64,000 bases of DNA from Ardenticatenaceae bacterium (GCA_020634435.1 JACKBS010000008.1:1-64000), one strand, 5' to 3'; positions 8,773-17,088 are shown, counted from the stretch's first letter. Made by a program: numbers and translations. The notes: generated by a model from the sequence alone, not told the origin.

Positions 8773-9933
8773 TCAATCGGTGCCCGCTGGCGTAAACACG
8801 GGTTCCAGCTGCTCTTGCCGAACACGGGCCTTAACTGCTTCCAGATAGATGGCCAACGGCCGATAAAACAGATGCGCCCATTTGCCGATACCCACTTCCG
8901 TATCCAGCATGGCTATCATGGCCATAACGTGAATGACGTAAATGAAGTAGGTGGGCCAGGGCCAGCCCGCATAGCGAAAAATGTGAACCAGAATGCCCGT
9001 TACTGCTCCGGTGAGGATGAATGACGGGAACAACCAGTCGGTGGGATGCGAAAAACGGTGCATTTGCTCTTTCTTTTGGATACGGCCGTAAAGTGCCTCA
9101 CCCGACGCATAAAGCAAAACAATCGTCGCGTAATAGCCCAGCCACCGCTGCGGATGCCAGAGCGGGTAGATGTTGTCCGTCTGGAACCACCACAAAAATC
9201 CCAAAACCAGCACCAGCATGGTGACGTAGCCAGACACCAGCAGCAGGTGTTTGAGCCAGCGGCTATGATCTGCGCCGCAGGCACGCCATCGTTTTTGGGT
9301 TAAAAAGTGCACCACCAGCGTCTTCAACTCGGCCAGGTACAGGCGCGGCGGAACTTTGGTTTCGGCCGTTATCGGGGCCATGACAGTCCGCGCCATGCGC
9401 AGCACGCCAGACAACATGCGGTAGCCCAGGTACAGCCCGTGCAGCAACACCAGCGCCCAGACCAGCATCACTGAGGCAAAGGTGTTGAGCGCCACGTGAT
9501 CGGTAGGAATGTTCTGAAAACCAGTAACCGCGTGGTAGAGGACAAACGCAGCCAGCGTCACCAGGCTTAGCCGAATGATCGTCCAGGCGACGGCTTTTTC
9601 AGAGGTGTAGAGGCGGGCACCGTGGCCAGAGCGGTCGTATTGGGCAGTTAGCCAGCGGCGCAGGGCCATCATCGTTTCGCCGGGTTCGGCCTGGCGTGGG
9701 CAGGATTGGGCACAGTCGCCGCAGTAGTAGCACAGCCAGGGGTCTGTGCTTTGCATGATCTTTTCTTCCAGTCCCAACTGGGCCAGCCGGATCATGTTCC
9801 GCGGAAAAGGGTGTTCGTCGCTGGTGAGCGGGCAAACGGCCGTACAGTTCCCACAGTTGAAGCAAATCTCAGCCCCGACCGCCCCGTACTCTTTGAGATT
9901 GAGCAGCAAATCAGGATTTACACGGTTGCTCAT
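8773..9933 (-). CDS. qmoC: QmoC/HdrC-like iron-sulfur membrane protein
   Basis: The protein has 386 aa. The N-terminal HdrC-like part has two [4Fe-4S] motifs, CFNCGNCTAVCPL and CYYCGDCAQSCPR. About six membrane helices follow, of the nitrate-reductase-gamma/HdrE cytochrome b type. This domain order is that of QmoC, the membrane anchor that links the QmoAB flavoproteins to the quinone pool. Its ATG overlaps the stop of the small wHTH gene by 4 nt (ATGA). The name is by domain order and context; sulfate-reducer function is not implied. Confidence 0.82.
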   Translation of the reverse strand: MSNRVNPDLLLNLKEYGAVGAEICFNCGNCTAVCPLTSDEHPFPRNMIRLAQLGLEEKIMQSTDPWLCYYCGDCAQSCPRQAEPGETMMALRRWLTAQYDRSGHGARLYTSEKAVAWTIIRLSLVTLAAFVLYHAVTGFQNIPTDHVALNTFASVMLVWALVLLHGLYLGYRMLSGVLRMARTVMAPITAETKVPPRLYLAELKTLVVHFLTQKRWRACGADHSRWLKHLLLVSGYVTMLVLVLGFLWWFQTDNIYPLWHPQRWLGYYATIVLLYASGEALYGRIQKKEQMHRFSHPTDWLFPSFILTGAVTGILVHIFRYAGWPWPTYFIYVIHVMAMIAMLDTEVGIGKWAHLFYRPLAIYLEAVKARVRQEQLEPVFTPAGTD

Positions 9934-10232
9934 TTCTTTGGCTCCTCCACCCGCTGGTAAAGATAATATTCACCGCACATGCCCGTTTCCGTCACGAGGC
10001 CGTACTTCTTCATGGCCGTGATATGCCACAGTACCTCATGCGCCGGAATGCCCGTCAGGGCGGCAATTTCCGGGATGGTCTTTGGCTCGTCGCGGGTCGG
10101 CTGGCAAATTTGGCGGCGAATAGCCTTTTGTTCTTTTAGCCGCGCTTGCGCTTTATCCACGGTTTCTTTGTGCTGTTCGCGCAGGCGTTTTAGAAAAATA
10201 GCCCTTGTTTTGGCATCTTCTTTGGTACTCAT
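9930..10232 (-). CDS. Small winged-helix protein inside the qmo operon
   Basis: The protein has 100 aa. The N-terminal half is a charged helix (KRLREQHKETVDKAQARLKE); the C-terminal half is a winged helix (TIPEIAALTGIPAHEVLWHI, then MKKYGLVTE and the wing CGEYYLYQ). I chose the ATG at 10232 because it overlaps the qmoB stop as TGATG and has GGGAG about 8 nt upstream; an in-frame ATG at 10247 lies inside qmoB. Wedged between qmoB and qmoC with overlaps on both sides, it must be made in step with the complex. It could be a local regulator or a structural linker. Confidence 0.8.
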   Translation of the reverse strand: MSTKEDAKTRAIFLKRLREQHKETVDKAQARLKEQKAIRRQICQPTRDEPKTIPEIAALTGIPAHEVLWHITAMKKYGLVTETGMCGEYYLYQRVEEPKK

Positions 10233-12262
10233 CAGGCTAACTCCCATTGGGGCAGTGTTTCAGCCGCGATGGCGTCTATCATGGCGTCGTACTGGTTGAG
10301 CCGCCAACCCAGCAAATCAATGGCCCGGTTCGGGCACGCCCCCACGCAAACGCCGCAGCCCGCGCAGTTGGCCGGAGTGACAACAGCTTTTTGTACCGAA
10401 CGGCCGTTTCCCACCACCGTTTCCAGCGCGATAGCATCCTCGTATTGGCAAACCGCCACACAGCGTCCCGTGCCATCACACAAATCAGGGTTTACCTGAG
10501 CCACAAACGGGTCCAACTCCACCTGGCCCTGGCTCAGCAGCCCGGCCACCTTGGCCGCTGCCGCGCCCGCCGCCGCACAGCTTTCCTGAATGTTCATCGG
10601 TCCCTGCGCGGTGCCCGCGAGAACAATACCGGGAACGGCCGTTTCCACCGGCCGCAGCTTGGGATGCACTTCCAACAAAAATCGGTCGGTGCCCGGCGAC
10701 ACTTTTAGCAGTTTGATGAGATCATCTACCGGGTTGGGCATCATCCCCACGGCCAAGACTACCATGTCTACCGGCAGCTCCATTTCCTCGCCCCAGGTCA
10801 GATAATCGTTGACCCGAATAAGCAAAGGAAACGGATCATCCGGTGGCGCAGCGGTGACTTGCGGCAGTTCATCATCGTGAAAGCGCAGGAAGCGCACCTG
10901 GTTTTGCGAGGCCTCTGTGTAGTACGTTTCGTGCCCCCGGCCATAGGTGCGAATGTCTTCATAAACATCAAAAATGTTGATATCCGGGAAGCGAGCATGC
11001 AGCTCGTTGGCCACGTGCAGCGTGGCTGTGCAGCAAACCCGCGAGCAGTAATTGTTAATCTGGCCGTCGGGCTGCGGCTCGTTGATGCCGTCCATTTGGC
11101 GGCTGCCGACGCAGTGAATGAGGGCGATGTTGCGCACGGAACGGCCGTTCCAGATCAGTTCCTCCTCTTCTTTGCGCAAAGCCAGCAGGCGAATGAACTG
11201 GGGCAGCGTCACCACTTCCGGGAATTCACCATAACCGTATTCGCCCGGATAGGGTTCGTACGGCTTGAAGCCGGTGGCCACCACCACGGCACCCACCGCC
11301 ACCTCAAACGTTTTCGGCTGGTTTTCCAGGTGCAGCGGATGCCCGTTTAGCTGAATGCAGCCCTCGGTGTAATGGTCCCAATCCACCGCCGGTGTGGGCG
11401 GATAACAGCCCGGATACGGCCGATAAACCGCCTTGCGCGTGGTCAGGCCATAATCAAACTCGTTGGGCAGCTCCACGGTGCAGGCCGCCAGCACCGCCTC
11501 GGCCATATCATCACTGACACCGCGCGACTGCTGCCGGATGGTAGCCTGAAAATCACCCACATATCCCTTCATGCCCACCAGTTCCGCCTGTGTGTAAATG
11601 GTGACATTGGGCTGCGTCACCACCTGCTGGATCAAGCCCGCCAGCATCTCGCGGGCCGCTGCACCGGTGGGAAAGACCGATTCCAATTGCGCCACATGCC
11701 CGCCCAGGAATGGTGACTTTTCGATCAGCGTAACCTGGATGCCGCGCCGGGCGATGTCTAGCGCTGCCCGTAGGCCAGCTACGCCGCCGCCGATGACCAG
11801 GGCGTGCTGTTTGGCGGCCAGGTGGATGGGTTCCAATGGGTCCAGCAGGCGCGCTTTGGCAATACCCGCTGTCAACAGGCGGGTTGCCTTGGCGGTTGCC
11901 CCGTCAGGATCGTGGTGATGCACCCAACTGTCCTGCTCCCGAATGCCCACGTGATGGTAAAAGTAAGGATTGAGACCAGCACGGGCAACGGTGCCGCGAA
12001 AGGTTTGTTCATGCAGCGATGGGGCACAGGCACCAATCACAATCCGATTGACGCCGTTTTCCTTGATGTCTTGTTCAATTAACGCCTGACCAGCGTTGGA
12101 GCACATAGACATGTCGGTGCGCGAAACCACAACGTTAGGCAGCCGTTCAAGCGCTTTGGCCACTGCCTCGCAGCGCACCACATCGCCAATGTTGCCGCCA
12201 CAGCAACAGGTGTAGACGCCAACCCGAATTTCTTCTTCCTGGGGCAACGCTTTTTCAGGCAT
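10232..12262 (-). CDS. qmoB: QmoB/HdrA-like flavin iron-sulfur protein
   Basis: The protein has 676 aa. The N-terminal HdrA segment (VYTCCCGGNIGDVV) is followed by an FAD-binding Rossmann motif (ALVIGGGVAGLRAALDIA, about residues 155-172), a body with FSxVCC-type cysteines (YCSRVCCTAT), and a C-terminal pair of ferredoxin motifs. The second is complete (CAGCGVCVGACP); the first reads CDGTGRCVAVC and lacks its second cysteine. I start it at the ATG at 12262, which has AAGGAG 7 nt upstream and overlaps the qmoA stop by 8 nt. The family bifurcates or relays electrons between ferredoxin-like carriers, disulfides or sulfur compounds and the membrane subunit. Confidence 0.85.
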   Translation of the reverse strand: MPEKALPQEEEIRVGVYTCCCGGNIGDVVRCEAVAKALERLPNVVVSRTDMSMCSNAGQALIEQDIKENGVNRIVIGACAPSLHEQTFRGTVARAGLNPYFYHHVGIREQDSWVHHHDPDGATAKATRLLTAGIAKARLLDPLEPIHLAAKQHALVIGGGVAGLRAALDIARRGIQVTLIEKSPFLGGHVAQLESVFPTGAAAREMLAGLIQQVVTQPNVTIYTQAELVGMKGYVGDFQATIRQQSRGVSDDMAEAVLAACTVELPNEFDYGLTTRKAVYRPYPGCYPPTPAVDWDHYTEGCIQLNGHPLHLENQPKTFEVAVGAVVVATGFKPYEPYPGEYGYGEFPEVVTLPQFIRLLALRKEEEELIWNGRSVRNIALIHCVGSRQMDGINEPQPDGQINNYCSRVCCTATLHVANELHARFPDINIFDVYEDIRTYGRGHETYYTEASQNQVRFLRFHDDELPQVTAAPPDDPFPLLIRVNDYLTWGEEMELPVDMVVLAVGMMPNPVDDLIKLLKVSPGTDRFLLEVHPKLRPVETAVPGIVLAGTAQGPMNIQESCAAAGAAAAKVAGLLSQGQVELDPFVAQVNPDLCDGTGRCVAVCQYEDAIALETVVGNGRSVQKAVVTPANCAGCGVCVGACPNRAIDLLGWRLNQYDAMIDAIAAETLPQWELA

Positions 12263-13607
12263 GAACCAGCTCCTTTTCACCAACTTTCCTGGAAACTCGA
12301 AGTTTCCGGGAAAGTGACTGCCCGTTTTGCAAGTAAGCGGCCGTTTCTGCGGCTGCGGCTCCGGCCATGACAATGCAGTCTACAATGTCCATGGGGCCAA
12401 CGGCCGTTCCGGTGGCAAAAATACCGGGGCGATTGGTCACGCAGGGGGCCAGATTCGGCTCAGGAATGGCAATGAAGCGATCGTCAGCGGCAATGGGCAC
12501 CTTAAAAATCGGCCGCGGGTCGTAGCCAGGAACCATGCCGACGGACAGAACCACCATGTCGTGCGGCCGTTCCACCACTTTGGAACCGTCGTCAATCAAT
12601 TCCACCCGCACCACCGGATTTTGGCTCTCGTCTTCGTGAACGCGAGCGACTTTGCCCTTCACAAACTCAATCCCCATCGCCCGTGCGTTTTGGTAGAATT
12701 GTTCATACCCCTTGCCGAACGTGCGAATATCCATGTAGTAGATGGTGATGTCGGCCAGGGGCAGGGCACCGGCCAGCAGCATGGCCTGCTTGATGGCGTA
12801 CATACAGCAAATGCGGGAGCAGTATTCCACGCCCAGCGTCTTGTCGCGGGACCCGGCACACTGCACGTAAGCAATCGACTCTGGCTCTTTGCCGTCAGAC
12901 GGCCGTAACACGTGGCCATACGGGCCGGTGGGGGCCAGCAGGCGCTCGACCGTCAGGGCATCCACCACGTTCAGCAGTTCACCTGCGCCATACTCTTTTT
13001 TGGCGTTGGTCGGGGTTAGCTCAAAGCCGGTGGCCAGCACAATGGCCTGGGCGTTTAGCGTAAACGTCTGAGCCGTTTGAGAAAAATCAATGCAGCCCTC
13101 AACCGGGCAAACCTTTTCGCATTTGCCACAAAGGATGCAGTTTTCAATATCGAGGACGGCTTTTTGGGGAACGGCCGTGGAAAAAGGCACGCCAATAGCC
13201 CGACGAGCTCCTAAATTCATATCAAACAGGTTGGGCAGGTCGATGGGGCAATCAAACTCGCAGAGGCGGCAGCCCGTGCATTTGTCTATATTGACATAAC
13301 GGGGTTTTTGCGTCACCTGAACTGAATAGCCGTTCGGGTTTTCGGCAATGGACTGCACTTCGCAGTAGGTAAAAAGCTGAATATTTTCGTGGTGGGCCAC
13401 GGCCGACATTTTTGGGGTGGTGATGCAGCTACAGCAGTCGAGGGTGGGGAAAACCTTGCTGAGTGCAATCATCTTGCCGCCAATGCTGGCCTCTTTTTCT
13501 ACCAGGGCTACCTGGTAGCCCTGGTCGGCCAAATCTAGCGCCGCCTGCATGCCCGCAATGCCGCCGCCCACTACCAGCGCGTCTACCTGTCGATTTTCTT
13601 GGAACAT
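12255..13607 (-). CDS. qmoA: QmoA/HdrA-like flavin iron-sulfur protein
   Basis: The protein has 450 aa. It opens with an FAD Rossmann motif, VVGGGIAGMQAALDLA, then the HdrA cysteine segment FPTLDCCSCITTPKM. Two complete [4Fe-4S] motifs follow (CTGCRLCEFDCP and CILCGKCEKVCP), then the EYCSRICCMYAIKQA block. The ATG at 13607 has AAAGGT 7 nt upstream; the longer frame to 13655 would run into a repeat. With QmoB and QmoC it would form a soluble-to-membrane electron conduit. No HdrB (CCG-domain) subunit is present in the operon. Confidence 0.85.
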   Translation of the reverse strand: MFQENRQVDALVVGGGIAGMQAALDLADQGYQVALVEKEASIGGKMIALSKVFPTLDCCSCITTPKMSAVAHHENIQLFTYCEVQSIAENPNGYSVQVTQKPRYVNIDKCTGCRLCEFDCPIDLPNLFDMNLGARRAIGVPFSTAVPQKAVLDIENCILCGKCEKVCPVEGCIDFSQTAQTFTLNAQAIVLATGFELTPTNAKKEYGAGELLNVVDALTVERLLAPTGPYGHVLRPSDGKEPESIAYVQCAGSRDKTLGVEYCSRICCMYAIKQAMLLAGALPLADITIYYMDIRTFGKGYEQFYQNARAMGIEFVKGKVARVHEDESQNPVVRVELIDDGSKVVERPHDMVVLSVGMVPGYDPRPIFKVPIAADDRFIAIPEPNLAPCVTNRPGIFATGTAVGPMDIVDCIVMAGAAAAETAAYLQNGQSLSRKLRVSRKVGEKELVHA

Positions 13608-13627
13608 AAGGTTACCTTTCGGTGGCC

Positions 13628-13700
13628 GGTAATCGGTCATCGGTAATCGGAGCACTTTTTCTACTGATTACTGATTACGGATCACGGATCACGGATTACC
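13628..13700. repeat. TAATCGG-family inverted repeat between mvhD and qmoA
   Basis: The left arm repeats GGTAATCGG and GTCATCGG; the right arm repeats GATTACTGATTACGG and GGATCACGGAT. The arms are imperfect complements around a short T-rich loop. It lies between two genes of one operon. See the findings on this repeat class. Confidence 0.75.
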
Positions 13701-14114
13701 GACCGAAGCCAATTCTGCGTGGACGGGGCCGATATCCCGCAGCAGGTCATTCATCTGGTTGATTTCGTTGAGAAACGGCCGTACACACACCGTACAAATC
13801 GCCGTGAGGCGCAGCCGTCGTGGATCCAGCCCCTGTTCCTTCATCATCGGGTAAACATGGTTGATAATTTCGGCCGTACGCTCTGCGCCACCTTTGTAGG
13901 GGCAATCTGTGCCGCTGTACATCACCAGGATGGCATCAATGCCCTTCTGAAATGTTCTCAGATAAAAATCTTCAGCAAACATAGCCGGGCATACCACTGG
14001 CAGAACATACACATTGGGCGCGTAATCAAAATGCCCCTGGCCAACAGAGTCGGCACCGGCATACCCGCCAGACAGCGTTGCCAGCACTAGAATTTTGGGG
14101 TCTTGTGCCATCAT
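13689..14114 (-). CDS. mvhD: MvhD/FlpD-family hydrogenase iron-sulfur subunit
   Basis: The protein has 141 aa. It has the MvhD/FlpD layout: KILVLATLSGGYAGADSVG at the start, a central GTDCPYKGGAERT, and the cysteine pair AICTVCVRPFL. In methanogens this subunit hands electrons from a hydrogenase or formate dehydrogenase to HdrA; here it sits directly before qmoA, so the same link to QmoA is likely. Two starts compete: a GTG at 14141 overlapping the tusA stop (GTGA), and the ATG pair at 14114/14111 with GGGGAG upstream, which I prefer. The end overlaps the TAATCGG repeat slightly. Confidence 0.82.
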   Translation of the reverse strand: MMAQDPKILVLATLSGGYAGADSVGQGHFDYAPNVYVLPVVCPAMFAEDFYLRTFQKGIDAILVMYSGTDCPYKGGAERTAEIINHVYPMMKEQGLDPRRLRLTAICTVCVRPFLNEINQMNDLLRDIGPVHAELASVGNP

Positions 14115-14137
14115 TTTCTCCCCGATCTCGCGTGTGT

Positions 14138-14401
14138 TCACTTCATCCGCTTGATGAACAGCCGGTCATACCCACCTTCGGCCGTAAGGTGCCCCAGATA
14201 TTCATGGCCTACCTTTTGGCACCATTTGGGGATATTTGTTCTTGTTTGGGGACTGCCAGACCAAATTTCTAGCACTTCGCCTACCTTGACAGCGCCAATA
14301 CCCTTCTTGGCTTCCAGCAGGGGGCCAGGGCAAGCGCTGGCCCGGGCATCAATAACCTTTGCCGCTTGAATATTAGCTAGATCAATTGCCGTAACAGACA
14401 T
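14138..14401 (-). CDS. tusA: TusA-family sulfur carrier protein
   Basis: The protein has 87 aa. SACPGPLLEAKKGIG is the CPxP motif whose cysteine carries sulfane sulfur. The C-terminal half (TRTNIPKWCQKVGHEYLG) is that of a stand-alone TusA/SirA-type protein. The second of two adjacent ATGs (14401) has GGAGG at the best distance (6 nt). In operons with DsrE and Hdr/Qmo-like proteins, TusA delivers sulfur to or from the electron-transfer complex. It overlaps the mvhD GTG start by 4 nt and follows arsR by about 40 bp. Confidence 0.88.
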   Translation of the reverse strand: MSVTAIDLANIQAAKVIDARASACPGPLLEAKKGIGAVKVGEVLEIWSGSPQTRTNIPKWCQKVGHEYLGHLTAEGGYDRLFIKRMK

Positions 14402-14440
14402 CATGAACCTCCATCGGTTTATAGAATTCCAGTGTGTTGC

Positions 14441-14743
14441 CTAAATTGTTGCTTTTGCCTGGTGGGCTCGAATTAAGAGGGGGCACGATTTGGCAAGCTC
14501 GTTTTCGGCAATACGATAGTAAATCGTTTGCGCATCCCGGCGCGAATCGAGGACGCCTTTTTCTTTCATCAAATGTAAATGCTGAGAGGTGTTTTGCAGG
14601 GAAAGTCCAACAGTTGCGGCAATCTCGCTGACAGATTTTTCCTGTTCCGCCAGTGTCCAGATAATCAGCACACGTCGCGGGTTAGCAAAAACACTGCAAA
14701 TCGCTGCCTGACTTTCTGCTAATGCTCTCAGCTCGCCATCCAT
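14441..14743 (-). CDS. ArsR/SmtB-family repressor, probable sulfur-operon regulator
   Basis: The protein has 100 aa and a winged helix-turn-helix (SVSEIAATVGLSLQNTSQHL, about residues 38-57). It has only two cysteines, Cys16 (AAICSVF) and Cys87 (AKSCPLL); the metal motif ELCVCDL is absent. Two widely spaced cysteines are the arrangement of persulfide-sensing ArsR proteins such as SqrR/BigR, so it may sense sulfane sulfur. That is inference, since the cysteine positions are not identical to theirs. It heads the tusA-qmo-dsrE operon and is likely its autoregulated repressor. Confidence 0.85.
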   Translation of the reverse strand: MDGELRALAESQAAICSVFANPRRVLIIWTLAEQEKSVSEIAATVGLSLQNTSQHLHLMKEKGVLDSRRDAQTIYYRIAENELAKSCPLLIRAHQAKATI

Positions 14744-14774
14744 TTCCGGCCCCGCAGGTATTCATCAATTTAAG

Positions 14775-14798
14775 CAATTACACAGTTTCTTAATTGCA
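14775..14798. promoter_or_regulatory. candidate ArsR operator
   Basis: A perfect GCAATTA/TAATTGC inverted repeat has a 10-bp spacer, about 32-55 bp upstream of the arsR start, in the AT-rich promoter region. Size and position fit an ArsR-family dimer site. Confidence 0.4.
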
Positions 14799-15228
14799 AG
14801 TTGTCTTTAATATAAGTGGGGAGGCACAATTTTGATCAGTGTTATTTATCATGACCAACATTACGCTTTTCGATTGAGGTCCATAGATAATCTCTATGCA
14901 ATAGGCGGAAGATGATGGGACTACTAGTAGTGGACTCCTGGGTGATCAAAATGCACAGAAAAGAGCCCATATTTGTCCATGCATGCGCAGTATCTTAAGC
15001 AAGATTTGGTTAGGGCACAGTTTTATGAGGCTCTACCAGAAACAGTTAGCTGGGAAGAGCGTGCGATCGAACATTTAATGAATTTGCAGACTGGGGTAAG
15101 TGCTTTAGGAGCTGATCCTATGAGCAAGGAAAATGATAAAGAGAATTTTCAGTTGAGGAGAAATACGTTTTGGCTCTTGTTGAAAAGGTATTGATTGGCA
15201 AGGCCGGGGAAATGAAGGTTATTTTCAA

Positions 15229-15267
15229 GCTAGATGTGCTATCGCTACTTGGGATAGCACATCTAGC
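15229..15267 (-). terminator. hairpin after the DUF35 gene
   Basis: A perfect 15-bp inverted repeat (GCTAGATGTGCTATC and its complement) with a 9-nt loop begins 17 bp past the DUF35 stop on the minus strand. The following bases are only weakly T-rich. It probably closes the mevalonate operon. Confidence 0.55.
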
Positions 15268-15283
15268 GGTAATGGCAAAACGT

Positions 15284-15694
15284 CTAATTCGCAGCTACCG
15301 TCGAAAAAATCGGTCGGAATTTGTAACCGTAAACAATCATGCCCTCTTCGCCGTCAGTGCGCAGCTTGCGGGTTACCATCTCTACTGGCTGGCCAATGCT
15401 CAATTCGCTTTCGTCTACATCGGTAAGCTGGGCAGTGACGATAGGGCCTTCTTCCAGTTTGACCAGGGCTACAGTATAAGGAGCGCTGTGTTCAAAGCCT
15501 GCCGGAGCATCGTAAATGGTGGTGAAAGAGTAGATTTCACCCAAGCCTGTGAAAGTGTACAGCTCATAAGCCGGAGCCTGACATTCGAGGCAGACATCGC
15601 GCGGCGGGAACAGCTTTACCCCGCAGCTATCGCAGGTTTCACCAACTAATTTGTAGCGTTGTTCTTGTAATCGCCAATGGCGTGAAACTTCCAT
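15284..15694 (-). CDS. DUF35 zinc-ribbon OB-fold acyl-CoA-binding protein
   Basis: The protein has 136 aa. An N-terminal zinc ribbon (CDSCG at about 21-25, CLECQ at about 35-39) precedes an OB fold. In archaea this protein bridges acetoacetyl-CoA thiolase and HMG-CoA synthase in one complex and supplies a shared CoA pocket. Here it follows those two genes, so the same scaffold role is likely. GGGAGA precedes the ATG. Confidence 0.85.
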   Translation of the reverse strand: MEVSRHWRLQEQRYKLVGETCDSCGVKLFPPRDVCLECQAPAYELYTFTGLGEIYSFTTIYDAPAGFEHSAPYTVALVKLEEGPIVTAQLTDVDESELSIGQPVEMVTRKLRTDGEEGMIVYGYKFRPIFSTVAAN

Positions 15695-15858
15695 TATTTT
15701 TTCTCCCTAATAAAAATCAGGTTTCGTAAACGGCCGTATTTCCATTCATTTGCGCCGTTTGTCACAATGCATTATCTGCAAAAACCCTCTCATTAACTGT
15801 CAGCCACGCCTAAAAGACTGCCAAAAGCTATCAGAGAGCCCTGTTTTGAAGAGTTATG

Positions 15859-17016
15859 TTAACTATCTAGGCGTAAAACGTGGGTAACGGCCGTTGCCCC
15901 ACTGCCACCTAAATTTTGCGTCATACCAATCTTGGCATTAGCAACCTGATTGTCGCCTGCCTGCCCGCGCAGTTGGCGAGCCACTTCCACAACCTGGTAC
16001 ATGCCAGTTGCCCCGCCGGGATTACCGCGTGCTTTCAGACCGCCAAAGGTGCTGATGGGAATACGGCCGTTGCGCCCAATCTCCATATCTCGCGCCAGCT
16101 GCCACCCTTCACCCGGTGCGGCAAATCCAGCCGCCTCCAGCGACAGAGCCGCCATGACGGTGAACGAATCGTGCAGCTCAAACAGATCAATGTCGTCGTG
16201 GCTGACGCCTGCGTCCCGCATCGCCTTCTGGGCGCTGAGTTCAGCGGCGCGCAAGTGCAGCATATTTTTGCGATCGTGCAGGGCCAGGGTGTCGGTGGCC
16301 AACGCTGAGCCAGCAATACGAATGGGCTGCGGCACCATGTCCTGCGCCCGTTCGTGGCTGGTAATAACGACGGCCGCTGCACCATCACCACCCGGCGCAG
16401 CATCGAACATTGTTACGGGGGTAGCAACTGGCGGTGCGCTGGCAAAACGTTCTGCTTTTAGACGGTTGCGGTACATCGCCAGCGGATTATCGGCTCCGTT
16501 GGCGTGGGCATTGACGCTGAAATTGGCAAAATCGTCTACCGTAATGCCATACTCGTGCATGTAGCGGCGCATCAGCAAAGCACCCATACCCGCTACCGTC
16601 AGGCCGTGGATCGCTTCGTAATCGGCGTCGAGGGTGCTGCTGAGAACGGCCGTAACCGGACTCCCCACCTGATCCGTCATCTTCTCCACGCCAATCACCA
16701 GGGCTGTTTCTACCAGCCCACTCTTAACGGCCAGAATGCCCTGGCGCAGCGCTGCCCCGCCAGAAGCGTCGGCCGCTTCCACGGTCACCGCTTCAATGCC
16801 GCGCATTCCAGCAAAATCGGCAATGAGTGCGCCCAGGTGCAGTTGATGGCTTAACTGCCCGGCAGCCATGTTGCCCACAAACATGGCATCTACCTTGCTC
16901 ACGTGTGCATCGTCCAGTGCTGCCTCAATGGCATACCACGCCAGATGGCGAATGGACGTGCTCCACATTTCTTTCACTTCAGTTTGGCCAAGGCCAATGA
17001 TTGATACGTCGTTCAT
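15859..17016 (-). CDS. Archaeal-type thiolase homologue with substituted catalytic residues
   Basis: The protein has 385 aa with the thiolase fold typical of the archaeal HMG-CoA-synthase-associated group (MNDVSIIGLGQTEVKEMW at the start; LFELHDSFTVM; TQNLGGSGATAVTH near the end). Where such enzymes have the nucleophilic cysteine (EAACxSGGAA) this one reads VEAADASGGAALRQG, Cys to Asp. The usual GHPxGATG histidine is Asn (RGNPGGATG). I checked the Asp at codon level (GAC near 16771). If it condenses acetyl-CoA it cannot use the standard mechanism; it may instead be a structural partner of HMG-CoA synthase. It lies 72 bp after the synthase gene, with a GTTAGTGG-family repeat in the gap. Confidence 0.82.
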   Translation of the reverse strand: MNDVSIIGLGQTEVKEMWSTSIRHLAWYAIEAALDDAHVSKVDAMFVGNMAAGQLSHQLHLGALIADFAGMRGIEAVTVEAADASGGAALRQGILAVKSGLVETALVIGVEKMTDQVGSPVTAVLSSTLDADYEAIHGLTVAGMGALLMRRYMHEYGITVDDFANFSVNAHANGADNPLAMYRNRLKAERFASAPPVATPVTMFDAAPGGDGAAAVVITSHERAQDMVPQPIRIAGSALATDTLALHDRKNMLHLRAAELSAQKAMRDAGVSHDDIDLFELHDSFTVMAALSLEAAGFAAPGEGWQLARDMEIGRNGRIPISTFGGLKARGNPGGATGMYQVVEVARQLRGQAGDNQVANAKIGMTQNLGGSGATAVTHVLRLDS

Positions 17017-17030
17017 AAAATTTCCAAAGA

Positions 17031-17084
17031 GTTGTTAGTGGTTAGTTGCTGGTGGCTGGTTACTAACCACTAACAACTAGCAAA
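17031..17084. repeat. GTTAGTGG-family inverted repeat
   Basis: The left arm is GTTGTTAGTGGTTAGTTGCT plus GGTGGCTGG; the right arm is TACTAACCACTAACAACTAG. It sits in the gap between the HMG-CoA synthase and thiolase genes. Confidence 0.75.
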
Positions 17085-17088
17085 CTAT

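Larger units (their letters stand above)
14744..15283. other. 540-bp AT-rich intergenic stretch
   Basis: It separates the arsR operon from the DUF35 gene. It holds the operator candidate at 14775-14798, the promoter of the arsR operon, a 73-codon open frame on the plus strand at 14973-15194 (no ribosome site, no homology seen) and a 15-bp hairpin at 15229-15267. There is no ACGGCCGT here. Confidence 0.5.

Noticed and set aside
8227..9024. 265-codon open frame antisense to dsrE and qmoC
   Set aside because: Both minus-strand genes have clear family motifs; this frame is rich in His/Gln/Asn as expected for a shadow.
14973..15194. 73-codon open frame on the plus strand between the arsR operon and the DUF35 gene
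   Set aside because: It begins at TTG or ATG without a ribosome site, lies in an AT-rich gap and resembles no family. It may be a remnant.
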